A DNA stretch of 20,661 nt from Hymenoscyphus infarciens. Its lineage: Eukaryota; Ascomycota; Leotiomycetes; Helotiales; Helotiaceae. The notes under the pieces are model-generated. The model saw only the letters and a program-made list of their open reading frames with translations, did not search any database and was not told where the DNA came from. A program made the position numbers and the translations under genes. Shown here piece after piece: positions 1-9,610 of the stretch. The stretch covers positions 1 through 20,661 of the forward strand of contig LLCB01000578.1 in assembly GCA_001414345.1 (NCBI GenBank), written 5' to 3'. The number at the start of each line of letters is the position of its first letter. The first letter of the stretch is position 1.

Positions 1-531
1 CTTCTTTAATACCTCTTTAGTAATAAGTCTAGTTACTTTCTAAGTAATAAGTCTATTTACTTAGAAAGTAATAAGTCTATTAGTCTATTATTTAGTACTA
101 AGTCTACTTCTTTAATACCTCTTTAGTAATAAGTCTAGTTACTTTCTAAGTAATAAGTCTATTTACTTAGAAAGTAATAAGTCTATTAGTCTATTATTTA
201 ATACTAAGTCTACTTCTTTAATACCTCTTTAGTAATTAGTCTAGTTACTTTCTAAGTAATAAGTTAATTTACTTAGAAAGTAATAAGTCTATTAGTCTAT
301 TATTTAGTACTAAGTCTCCTTCTTTAATACCTCTTTAGTAATAAGTCTAGTTACTTTCTAAGTAATAAGTCTATTTACTTAGAAAGTAATAAGTCTATTA
401 GTCTATTATTTAGTACTAAGTCTACTTATTTAATACTTCTTCTTTTATAATTTATCTATTTACTTAGAAAGTAATAAGTTTAGTTACTTTCTAAGTATTA
501 AGTCTATTAGTTTATTACTTAGTACTAAGTC
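1..531. repeat. 106-bp satellite, five tandem copies
   Basis: Copies begin at 1, 107, 213, 319 and 425, exactly 106 bp apart. The first four are nearly identical and the fifth is diverged. Each unit carries a perfect 14-bp inverted repeat (TTACTTTCTAAGTA and TACTTAGAAAGTAA) around an 11-nt loop, so each copy can fold into a hairpin. The motif AATAAGTCTA recurs inside the unit, which suggests it grew from a shorter repeat. CA and TG are essentially absent, as expected for tandem DNA exposed to RIP. The array runs off the left edge, so its true size is unknown. Confidence 0.95.
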
Positions 532-724
532 TACTTCTAAGTATAAGTGTTAAATAAGATATAGATTTTAATTAATTTAAGCTCTACTCTATATATAGTT
601 ACGATTATATAAAGTATATAGAACTAGCACCGCCTACTAAAAAGGACTGCTACTATCACTAGTTTAAGACTAATACTTTTCCCCTTAGAATAAGCATACT
701 AGAGTATTTTAGTATATAAATAGC

Positions 725-742
725 CTACGTAGTACTACGTAG
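725..742. repeat. Perfect 18-bp palindrome
   Basis: CTACGTAGTACTACGTAG equals its own reverse complement over all 18 bases, with no loop. It lies in lightly mutated DNA. It could be a dyad binding site or a chance structure in low-complexity sequence; nothing nearby shows a function. Confidence 0.85.
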
Positions 743-837
743 AAAGAGCATTCTAAGAGTGAAAGTGTTAGTTCTAAGAGCTAGTAGAAAGTGGTAGGTA
801 GTAGAATAGGTAGAGTGAAAAGCTTTCATAAAAATCG

Positions 838-849
838 AGAGACGTCTCT
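838..849. repeat. 12-bp palindrome
   Basis: AGAGACGTCTCT is self-complementary. It sits about 100 bp after the 18-bp palindrome in the same lightly mutated stretch. No function can be assigned. Confidence 0.7.
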
Positions 850-1320
850 AGCGCCTTCTAGCTAGATTTTCTAGTATATTTTTCTTCGTAAATTACAAGG
901 GTCTACTCTTTAACATCTAGTATTAATAATAGAGCTTTTAAATATAATTTACGTATATACTATTAAAGTGTTTAGAGGGAGTAGACTAGGACTTTTTAAT
1001 AGAAGAGAGTAGTCTTAGCATTTCTTAGCACCTTTTTATATAAATATATAAGTATATTACTTAGTATTACGTTTACATAGGCAATTTATAAGTAATTTAG
1101 ATGATTTTAAGTATAAAAGATGCCCTAGAGAGCGCTCTATTAATATATATAAAAAAATAATTTATTAGAGCTAGGGATAGTACTAGATAGAAGGCGAGAG
1201 GTAGGCGTGGTTTTAGGTATACTAGAATTTAGGATGGGGTTAGGGGCTAGGCTCGATTCGGTTTAGCCGCTTCTACTAGCGCGGGTTACCCGAGGACTGA
1301 CACTTTTGCGCTCTAAAGGC

Positions 1321-1990
1321 TCTATTCTAAGTTAATAGAATCTTTATAAAATTAAGTTTTTAAGCTACTAGGCTTAATAGTAATACCTTATAAATTATTT
1401 AGAGGAGTAGTAAGAGTTCTTTAGTTTAGCTTACTTAGCTTACTTAAATAAGTTAATAGAGCTACTATTTAACTAGATTAATTAGCTATAATTAAAGTAT
1501 CTATTTATTAAGAAGTTTAGAGCTAAGGTATAGCTTAAAGAGTAGAACCTAGTTTAAAAGGCAAATAATATATAGGATTTTAGAATAGATAATTAAAAGG
1601 TTCGGTTAGTAAAAGAGTATATTATTATTAAGAAGGTAGATAAAGAGAGGCTAGGTATTAAGAGACTAAGTATTAAGAGACTAAGTATTAAGAGACTAAG
1701 TATTAAGAGGCTAGGTATTAAGAGACTAAGTATTAAGAGGCTAGGTATTAAGAGGCTAGGTATTAAGAGACTAAGTATTAAGAGAGAGGTAGTTATTAAA
1801 GTAGTATTAAGAAATAAGGAGAATTTAATTATAGTTCTAATACTAAGAATTATAGAAGTAGCTATTATTAGTAAGCCTATAAATTACTTATTATAGAAGC
1901 TACTAAATCTAGTAGTACTAGTAATACTAGTAAGTTATTAATAAAAAATTTAGTAAATAGTAGTTATTAAAGAAGCTAATCTCCTCTACT
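1321..1990 (+). pseudogene. RIP-mutated unrecognised open frame with an internal 5-residue repeat
   Basis: Reading codons that start at position 1321, the only stops are TAA and TAG, which RIP makes from CAA, CAG and TGG. Read that way, the frame is continuous into the 15-bp minisatellite and out the other side. The part before the repeat (about 1500-1650) is rich in Lys, Glu, Gln and Asn and resembles an amphipathic basic helix, for example KANNIQDFRIDNQKVRLV with Q at a stop. The part after it is basic. The layout, helix then basic tail, vaguely recalls the C-terminal end of Fot1/pogo-type transposases, but no catalytic DDE or DNA-binding domain is visible, so this is weak. Both ends are arbitrary: the 5' limit is where the lightly mutated DNA stops, and the 3' limit is where the frame stops looking coding. 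Confidence 0.35.
1651..1785 (+). repeat. 15-bp in-frame minisatellite, nine copies
   Basis: Nine head-to-tail copies of CTAGGTATTAAGAGR / CTAAGTATTAAGAGR, with no indels. Because 15 is a multiple of 3 the array keeps the surrounding frame open and encodes a pentapeptide, Leu-(Gly/Ser)-Ile-Lys-Arg. The copies vary only by G/A transitions at positions 4 and 15. The Lys codon may have been Glu, since ATTGAG becomes ATTAAG by one RIP step. Confidence 0.9.
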
Positions 1991-3060
1991 CTTTTTTCTT
2001 TTTTATTAGAAATTCCTATTCTAACTTTAATTATATAAGGACTTATTATTATCCTCTTAGAAAAAGTAAAAAGAGTATATATATAGTAAATCTAGTAATA
2101 TTATCTATTTATATTAATTCGATTTCTTAGAGCTAATCTTAATATTAAATAGTTCTTCTCTTCTTTCTTCTATAAGAAGCTAATTAAAATAAGAATAACT
2201 CTATAATTTCTTTAAGTCTAGTATTTATTTATATATATTCTAACTAATTAACCTTTAAAGACCTATTACCTAAGTATATTATATAAGCTTACTATTTATT
2301 AAGATATAAAAGAATAGCTTAAGTAATCGAATATTAAAGATAGATTTAAGTAAGATTAGTCTACTTAAAAAATAACTACTATAAATAATTATATATATAA
2401 GAGCGTAGTTATAACTATAATATTTAACTATTTAAGCTTTATAAGATTCTATAAAAATTAGAATATTAGAAAAATAGTTTAAATAAGAACTTTTTATACT
2501 TATAGTATAATATATAATCCTAAAAGAGTTAATAGAGTAATTACTAGAGTAATAGTATTAAAACTCTCTATTAAATAGGGTTTTTACTAATATAGAGTTA
2601 GTACTACTCTAATTAAAATCCTAAGCGTCTTAATTAGTATAGTTAGTCCTTTTTTTTCTTAGTAGTAGCTTAATTAATTTATTATTAAGGTTAAGATCTA
2701 TATTATTATTATCTCCTTTCTTCTTACTACTTATATCTATAATACTTAGTAGATTATATTAGATATTACTAGTATTAAGATAACCTATATTTTAAGAGTT
2801 TAAAGATAGGTTATTTAAATATACTATAGTAACTATATATATAAATAGTATTTTATAATTATATTAGTAAAATAAAAACTCTCTTTTATATACTATTTAC
2901 CTATTATATTTTCTAATATATAGAATTTAACTAAGACTCTAATTAATAAACTAAATATATAATCTTTAAGAGAATATAGTTTAAAAACATTAGTAGATAA
3001 TATTAGTTAATAATAGATAAAGAATTTAAGATTTAATTATATAATTATACTAAGAGGATT
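1991..3060. other. AT-rich relic DNA, nothing assignable
   Basis: About 1 kb of strongly AT-rich, CA/TG-depleted sequence. Possible mutated coding stretches appear in the forward direction around 2400-2900, but no domain or motif could be recognised on either strand. No tandem structure, LTR or inverted terminal repeat was seen. The depletion suggests an old repeated element that RIP has erased beyond recognition. Confidence 0.4.
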
Positions 3061-3539
3061 TAGTAGTAGAGGTGGTTTATAATAATTAGTATTAGATATA
3101 CTAGTAATAGAGAAAGAGCGTTATTTATAATATTTAATATTAGATATTTAGAATAATTATACTATTAAAACTAGAAAAAGTATAATTTAGAATAATTAGT
3201 ATTAAATACTTCTAAATAGTCTAGTTTATAATTATTAGTATTATATAATATAAAAAGCTTAATAAATAAAGTATAATAAATACTATAAAAAAGATTAATT
3301 TATAATATTTAATATTAAATACGACTAAAAAGTTTAATTAGAATAATTAGTATTAGATATTATAAAAGATTAAATAGATACTACTAAGAAAGTTACTTTA
3401 TAATATTTAAATTTAAATACTACTTAAAAATTAGTTTATAATAATTAGTATTAGATATTACTAAGAGGCTTTATTAGATACTATTTAAATAAAGAGAGAG
3501 AGGTTTATAGTAATATTTCTTAGATACTACTAAAGAAAG
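3061..3539. repeat. Degenerate edge of the 36-42 bp minisatellite
   Basis: The core of the neighbouring array (GTTTATAATAATT, then TATTAGATACT) is recognisable at irregular spacing, for example near 3075, 3440 and 3510, with many substitutions and different spacers. It grades into the homogeneous array near 3540. Such a decay gradient at an array edge fits less frequent homogenisation there. Confidence 0.7.
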
Positions 3540-4572
3540 AAGTTTATAATAATTTTTATTAGATATTAGATAAAGAGAGAGAGAGTTTATAATAATTCTT
3601 ATTAAATACTATTAAGAGAGAGTTAAATAATAAATTTTATTAAAAACTACTAAAAGAGAAGTTTATAGTAATTTTTATTAGATACTACTAGAGAAAGAGA
3701 GTAAGTTTATATTAATTATTATTAGATACTACTAAAGAAGAGAGAGATTTAAGATAATTATTATTAAATACTAGTAATAAAGAGAAGTTCTTATTAGATA
3801 CTAGAAGAGAGAGAGTTTATAATAGATTTTATTAGATACTAAAATAGAAAGAGTTTATAATAATTCTTATTAGATATAAGTAAAAGAGAGAGGGTTTATA
3901 ATAACTTTTATTAAATACTAGTAAAAGAGAGAGAGTTTATAATAATTCTTATTAGATACTAAAAGAGAGAGAGTTTATAATAATTTTTATTAGATATAAG
4001 TAAAAAAGAGAGGGTTTATAATAATTTTTATTAGATACTAAGTAAAAAAGAAGAGTTTATAATTATTTTTATTAGATACTAGAAGAGAGAGAGTTTATAT
4101 TAAATACTAGAAGAGAGTAGGTTTATAATAATTATTATTAGATACTAGAAAAGAGAGAGTTTATAATAATTTTTATTAGATATAAGTAAAAGAGAGAGAG
4201 TTTATAATAATCTTTATAAGATACTAAAAAAGAGAGGGTTTATAATAATTCTTATTAGATATAAGTAAAAGAGAGAGGGTTTATAATAATCTTTATTAGA
4301 TACTAGTAGAGAGAGGGTTTATAATAATTCTTATTAGATACTAAAAGAGAGAGAGTTTATAATAATTCTTATTAGATACTAGTAAAAGAGAGAGAGCTTT
4401 ATAATAATTCTTATTAGATACTAGTATTTATAATAATCTTTATTAAATACTAGTAAAAGAGAGAGAGTTTATAATAATTCTTATAAGATACTAAAAGAGA
4501 GAGAGTTTATAATAATTTTTATTAGATACTAATAAAAGAGAGAGAGTTTATAATAATTCTTATTAGATACTA
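3540..4572. repeat. 36-42 bp minisatellite, first block
   Basis: Tandem units follow the pattern GTTTATAATAATTYTTATTAGATACT (26 nt, strongly conserved), then a short variable purine run such as AGTAAAAGAGAGAGA or AGAAGAGAGAGA. Unit length varies because only the purine run changes length. All GA tracts are on the + strand. A shortened unit occurs near 4425. CA and TG are nearly absent. I see no open frame or gene in it. Confidence 0.92.
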
Positions 4573-4755
4573 AAATACTTAAATTAGTAATCTTAAAACT
4601 TAAAGTAAGAGTATTTATAAATTATAAATTATAAATTATAAAAGTTATATAATTAATAAATAATTATAAAAAGTATTAAATATTAAATTAAAATATATTA
4701 TAGTAAGAGATATATATATATAATATAAAAAGACTATATAAATCGACTTTTATTA
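4573..4755. repeat. Interruption of the minisatellite, with an (AATTATAA)n run
   Basis: About 180 bp of unrelated AT-rich DNA splits the array. It contains about four copies of an 8-bp AATTATAA repeat around 4613-4642 and a TA run near 4710-4722. No terminal repeats or target duplication were found at its edges, so it may be a diverged patch rather than an insertion. Confidence 0.6.
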
Positions 4756-5708
4756 CTAGAGAGAGAGCTTATAATAATTTATATTAGATACTTAGAGAGA
4801 GAGAGTTTATAATAATCTTTATTAGATACTACTTAAAAGAGAGTTTAGTTTATAATAATTCTTATTAAATACTTAGAAAGAGAGTTTATAATAATTTTTA
4901 TTAGATACTAGAAGAGTAAGAGTTTATAATAATTTATTAGATACTAGAAGAGTAAGAGTTTATAATAATTTTTATTAGATACTAGAAGAGTAAGAGTTTA
5001 TAATAATTTTTATTAGATACTAGAAGAGAGAAAGTTTATAATAATTTTTATTAGATACTAGTAAAGAGAGAGTTTAGTTTATAATAATTCTTATTAAATA
5101 CTTAGAAAGAGAGAGTTTATAATAATTTTTATTAGATACTAGAAGAGAGAGAGTTTATAATAATTTTTATTAGATACTAGTAGAAAGAGAGTTTATAATA
5201 ATTTTTATTAGATACTAGTAAAAGAGAGAGCGTTTATAATAATTTTTATTAGATACTTGAAAAGAGAGTTTATAATAATTTTTATTAGATACTAGTAAAG
5301 AGAGAGTTTATAATAATTTTTATTAGATACTAGTAAAGAGAGAGTTTATAATAATTTTTATTAGATACTAGAAGAGTAAGAGTTTATAATAATCTTTATT
5401 AGATACTAGAAGAGTAAGAGTTTATAATAATTTTTATTAGATACTAGAAGAGTAAGTGTTTATAATAATTTTTATTAAATACTAGAAGAGTAAGTGTTTA
5501 TAATAATCTTTATTAGATACTAGTAGAGAGAGAGTTTAGTTTATAATAATTCTTATTAAATACTTAGAGAGAGAGTTTATAATAATTTTTATTAGATACT
5601 AGAAAAGAGAGAGTTTATAATAATTTTTATTAGATACTAGAAGAGTAAGAGTTTATAATAATCTTTATTAGATACTAGAAGAGTAAGAGTTTATAATAAT
5701 TTTTATTA
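4756..5708. repeat. 36-42 bp minisatellite, second block
   Basis: The same unit as at 3540-4572 continues after the interruption. Here a subfamily with the spacer AGAAGAGTAAGA (38-bp units) recurs in runs, for example around 4905-5020, 5365-5500 and 5635-5700. Another subfamily carries an extra TTTAGTTTATAATAATTC segment (near 4843, 5075 and 5540). The subfamilies recur in the same order, which points to duplication of multi-unit blocks. The two blocks together hold roughly 50 units. Confidence 0.92.
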
Positions 5709-5726
5709 GAAAAATCTAAAATCTAG

Positions 5727-5742
5727 GATCTTATATAAGATC
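5727..5742. repeat. 16-bp perfect palindrome at the end of the minisatellite
   Basis: GATCTTATATAAGATC is self-complementary, with offset CTAG on each side. It lies 18 bp past the last minisatellite unit, at the switch from mutated repeat to lightly mutated DNA. Confidence 0.75.
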
Positions 5743-6076
5743 TAGTCTTAAGGTAGTTAGACTATAGAAGAAGAACCGCTACTTAGAAAGGCCGCTTTTA
5801 GCCGAGTACGCATGCTTAAGGTGCCAACGACACTCTGAAGAACTAAGCGAAGCATAACCTACGGGGCAGGAAAAAAGTCCTATTTTTTTCCTACGCTACA
5901 CCCTACTAAAGGACTAAAAGAACGTCTAGAAGAAACGAGAAAAATATACGAAAAATATAGAAGAAGTCTAAGACAACTAAATAACAGAAAAAACAGAAGC
6001 CTCTCTAGTTTTATTATCGTATAGTTGTTTTATTCAGGATTTAAGAATCGAGATACAGGGCCCGCTAGATTACGCC
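5743..6076. other. Lightly mutated 5' flank of the retrotransposon; no gene seen
   Basis: CA and TG occur at normal-looking frequency and GC content is higher than in the neighbours. The stretch is therefore likely single-copy host DNA or an old, unduplicated relic. No coding frame, tRNA or rRNA was recognised. A hairpin lies at 5868-5892: AGGAAAAAA and TTTTTTCCT around a 7-nt loop. Confidence 0.5.
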
Positions 6077-6080
6077 CCGG
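6077..6080. repeat. Target-site duplication, left copy (CCGG)
   Basis: CCGG directly precedes the TG of the 5' LTR, and the same four bases directly follow the CA of the 3' LTR at 17865-17868. Ty3-type integrases usually duplicate 4-6 bp. With only four bases, and C/G-rich neighbours, chance agreement is not excluded. Confidence 0.7.
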
Positions 6081-6240
6081 TGTTAGAGCGATAATCGCTT
6101 CAGCGCTTATCTAGCCTAATAATTCACTTTACCTGTACTTAGATGTCTAAGGCCTCTTATAGCTAGTCTCCTCTTTTATCATTTCTATATAATATAATAC
6201 TTTAACCCTCTATCTCTAGATACTAGGCTATTACTATATA
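6081..6240 (+). repeat. 5' LTR (160 bp)
   Basis: It begins TGTTAG and ends TATA, the RIP form of TACA, and aligns end to end with 17705-17864 without gaps. The two differ at 20 of 160 positions and every difference is a transition. This LTR keeps the unmutated C or G at more of those sites than the 3' LTR does, including the leading TG. The interior holds GCGCTTATCTAG and GGCCTCTTATAGCTAG, conserved in both copies. At 160 bp it is short for the superfamily. Confidence 0.95.
6186..6200 (+). promoter_or_regulatory. Possible TATA box of the LTR promoter
   Basis: TATATAATATAATAC lies about 40 bp before the LTR end and is identical in the 3' LTR (17810-17824). The position suits a TATA element setting the start of the R region. 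AT-rich sequence makes such a match easy by chance. Confidence 0.35.
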
Positions 6241-6242
6241 AA

Positions 6243-6252
6243 TAGTGTCCTT
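6243..6252 (+). other. Candidate primer-binding site
   Basis: Two bases after the LTR comes TAGTGTCCTT. If the second base was G before RIP, it reads TGGTGTCC, complementary to a tRNA 3' end GGACACCA. The TGG start and the 2-nt offset are typical. I could not name the tRNA, and the sequence further on does not clearly match a T-arm, so self-priming or another site remains possible. Confidence 0.4.
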
Positions 6253-6281
6253 AGTAAGGTAACGAATCTCTAAATTATCTA

Positions 6282-9200
6282 ATAAACGTATTAGTCTATT
6301 AACTCTAAAATCGAAATTTTATCCTTTAAATTAAGGAATTAGACGTTAGTACTAGAAACCTTTAAATCTGCCTATAATATTAGGTATTTACTATTATAGA
6401 AAAAGTATATATAAAGTATATTAGAATATTAGAACTAAAAGGATAGTATATATCTATAATACTATAAATAATAAAGACATTTAAAATCTATAAGTTTTAT
6501 TAGTAGTAATTAATTTAGCTCTTAGAACTATATATAAACACGACTTTTATATAAAGTAGAAAGAAGAAAATAATCTACTACTATACCTCTAAGAAGCTAC
6601 CTTCCTCTTTAATAAACAGTCTCTTAACTTCGTCTATATTAACTAAAGATAGATTACTATTTAAAGAAACTTCTTTTAATAAATTTAAAGAACCTTCCTA
6701 TAATAGCCTATACTTTATAAAGTCTAACTTAGAATCTCCTATACTACTATAATTTAATTCTAAAGATAAGAGACTAATAGCTAATATATATTTTAAAAGT
6801 AAGAGTTTACTAACACCTAAGTAGAGTATAAAAGTATAGCTAATACTCTTAGAATAAGTTATCTAAGAATTCTTAATAAAAACATCTATTATATTAGACT
6901 TATTACTAGTAAAGAAAGGAAACTTAGCTATAGTTAGAAATACTCTCTTACTAAATAAAAGACTATTACTATTCTAGAGGAAAATTACTACTAAGTTAAA
7001 TATATTATTTATAGTATTAGTTCTACTATTCTATAGTTTACTATATAAAGATATAGAGATATTCTTAACTTTTATAAAATATATTATAAAAGCCGATTAT
7101 AATAATCTAATTATACTAAAAGAAGAGAAGTCCTTAATTATAATATCTAATTATTATAGAAAGGCTACTAGACATATTTAAGACCTTTTATAAGCTATTA
7201 AAGAAGACTTTAAGAAGTTAAAAGCTTTATTAATTAATAGATTTCCTTAAAAGAATAGAGAAGATAAAGTAGAATTAATAGTAGATAAGATAATATCTTT
7301 AAGTTAGAATAAACACTCTCTTTATAAGTACTATATAGAAATATAAGATATTAAGTAGGATTTACCTAATATTATAAAAGCCTAGCTATATAAGTAAGCT
7401 ACTAAAGGACTTAATAAAGGACTAATAAGAATAGTAGTTTATTCTAATAGAGTAATATTAAGGATTATTAAGATTAAATCCTTAATCTAAAATATAAAGG
7501 CTATTACTAAAAGATTAGATAACTATAACCTAAGAGTAGTAGAGGTAGCTAATATATATTTAAAAGTAGATAACTTAGGATTATAACTAGAATTTCATTA
7601 AATATAGAAGTTTATAAAGATAGATTAAGAAAAGAATAATTACTATATAGTAGCTATAAAAGCTCTTATTAACTCTCTTATAAAGTAGACTCTAGCTTCT
7701 TAGAGCTAAAATCGAATTCCTTTCTAAAGAGGAAATAGAAACATAGCACTAGTTAGTATTAATATAGTATTCGTTCTTAGACCTAATACTTAGTTTAGCC
7801 TAAGAAAGCTATTTATATACTATACTTATAGAAAGAAAGGTTATAGTTCTAGAGACTATAAAACCCTTTTATCTAAATAGTTATTAAGAGCTAAATAATA
7901 GAAATAATAAGATAAATAGAATTAAAATTATATAATATAAGCTTATATAGTAGAGCTTTACTATAATTAAAACTAATACTTCTAATAGAACGTATAAAGT
8001 TATTAGTTCTAAGGAAATTAAGAGAGATAACTCTTTTTAAATAATATAAGAAATTATTATAGTATTAGGCCTTAGTAGATAAATTAAGATAGAACTAGCT
8101 TTAGATAATTAGTAATAGGTAATAATCTAGTAGCTAGCTAAGAAACTTAGACGATTTAGAGTAGATTAATATTAGATAGTACTATAGTTACTTAGGTACT
8201 ACTAAAGTAGATAGTTAATATATCTAATTCTACTATTAATAAGTAGAATACTAGAGATTTAGATATAGTCTATAATAGAGGATATATATATAGAATAGAG
8301 GTAGAAATATAAGTACTAGTAAATATATTAACTCTAGTATAATTATAAGAAGTTAAAGTATTAGTAGTAGAGAAGCGGTTAAGTATAAGGATCTCGAGTA
8401 GTATCTTTTCTATAGAACCTTTTAGTAGACCGACTAAGAAAGGAAAACATAGAGTATCTATAGTTAAAGAATATAAAGATAATGTTATAAAAGATACTAT
8501 ACTTATATAGAAGCTATTACTCTAACCTCTTACTCCTAGTTTAAAAAAGAAGGTAGTAATAAAGAAAGCTAAGTAACTTATTATAAGTATAATAAGATAA
8601 GAGGACTTTTCTCTAGCTAATATATTAATAAATATAAAGCTTAAGATATCTTTACTTTAACTTTATAATCGGTCTTTTAGAGATAGATTTAAACTTATAA
8701 GACTACTTAAACTTAAACCTAAATCTAACCTTATAAAGGCTAAGCTACTAAGAGATAGCTATACTATTAACGTTTTCTAGGTTAAAGATACTAATATAAT
8801 AACTATAGTACTTATTAAAATAATTAGAGGAATATAGAAGATAACTAATAGTAAATACTTAGACTAGCTAGAAAACGAATTAACCTTATTCTTAACTAAG
8901 AAAGTATATAACTTCTATATATAAGTAGTAGTATAATCTTATTTTAATTAGAAAGGAATCTATAATTTAAATTAAGTACTACTAGATAAGGGTTCTATTA
9001 TTAACCTTATACTAGAATCGGTAGTATAGAATTTAGAGTATAAGTTAAGACTAGACTATTTAATTATAATTAAAGTAGCTAATATAATACTTTACCTATT
9101 AGAATACTTTATCTACTTTAATATATATATTAATAGTATTAATAGAGTTATTAATATATATCTTATCTTAGATAGAACCTTATATTTGCTATTACTAAGT

Positions 9201-9610
9201 TAATAGTAGATATAAGATTATAGAATTATAAGAGATTATAAGAACAAGAAATATTAGATTAAGATAAAGGAAAGTAAATATAAGGAGCTTAAGAGTACTA
9301 TCTTAACTAAGAGGATCGAAGTCCTTTAAGTAGTTACTAATCTAAACGTTTTATATAGTAAATTATCTATAGCTAGAAAAATCGTCTATATATATAAGGT
9401 AGAAATTTAGAATATAGTATAATATATCTATAATATAACTACGTAGGTATTAGCTTAAGTTACTAAAGAATATATTAAGGAAGTAGATTCTAAGAATAAA
9501 GAAATAGTTAATTAGATATTTAAAGAATTATAAGATAAGATTAAATAAGAATATAAAGATAGAAATAAACTTCTAGAAGCTAGTACTCTAGCTAGTACTA
9601 ATTTACTAAT
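6282..9610 (+). pseudogene. RIP-mutated gag-protease frame of the retrotransposon
   Basis: The codon frame starting at 6282 (an ATA, likely former ATG) stays coding-like to about 9610 if TAA/TAG are read as Gln or Trp. The domains in order are: a Leu-rich start that may be a coiled coil; a capsid-like Gag region at about 7030-7560, with its usual helix-rich pattern around DFKKLKALLINRFP; a CX2CX4HX4C zinc knuckle at 7818-7859; a long variable linker; and a retroviral-type aspartic protease at about 8950-9260 with LLD-x-GS (Asp codon 8985) and a downstream ILY/PLEYF-like strand. Gag would coat the RNA in the particle and PR would mature it. All four zinc-ligand codons now read Tyr. Both start and stop are inferred, because RIP changes ATG and makes false stops. 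Confidence 0.85.
7818..7859 (+). other. Gag CCHC zinc knuckle with all ligands mutated to Tyr
   Basis: In the gag frame the codons at 7818 (TAC), 7827 (TAT), 7842 (TAT) and 7857 (TAT) are spaced exactly as C-x2-C-x4-H-x4-C. TGC, TGT and CAT become TAC or TAT by single RIP steps. A conserved Lys-Gly pair (KKG) precedes the His position, as in nucleocapsid knuckles that bind genomic RNA. Confidence 0.85.

Larger units (their letters stand above)
541..1320. other. Non-repetitive, lightly mutated spacer; no gene seen
   Basis: This stretch keeps CA, TG and GC-richer patches, notably about 1190-1320, unlike the repeats on either side. It therefore looks mostly single-copy and largely spared by RIP. 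I could not support any coding frame, RNA gene or terminal inverted repeats of a transposon. It contains two strong short palindromes (725-742 and 838-849) and a small one (CGGGTTACCCG) near 1282-1292. Confidence 0.5.

Noticed and set aside
1321..1990. Fot1/pogo transposase C-terminus
   Set aside because: Only a basic helix-like stretch resembles it. No DDE catalytic residues, HTH domain or terminal inverted repeats were found, so I left it as unrecognised.
3540..5708. CRISPR-like array (constant core, variable spacer)
   Set aside because: The spacers are short, low-complexity GA runs shared between units, the core is itself AT-rich and variable in places, and the rest of the window is fungal repeat DNA.
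5868..5892. Rho-independent terminator
   Set aside because: The hairpin is A/T-armed, no gene precedes it, and the context is eukaryotic.
9596..9606. Classical -1 slippery heptamer at the gag-protease / coiled-coil junction
   Set aside because: The local TAATTTA does not match the X-XXY-YYZ pattern, and RIP may have changed it; the frame change is therefore left unexplained.
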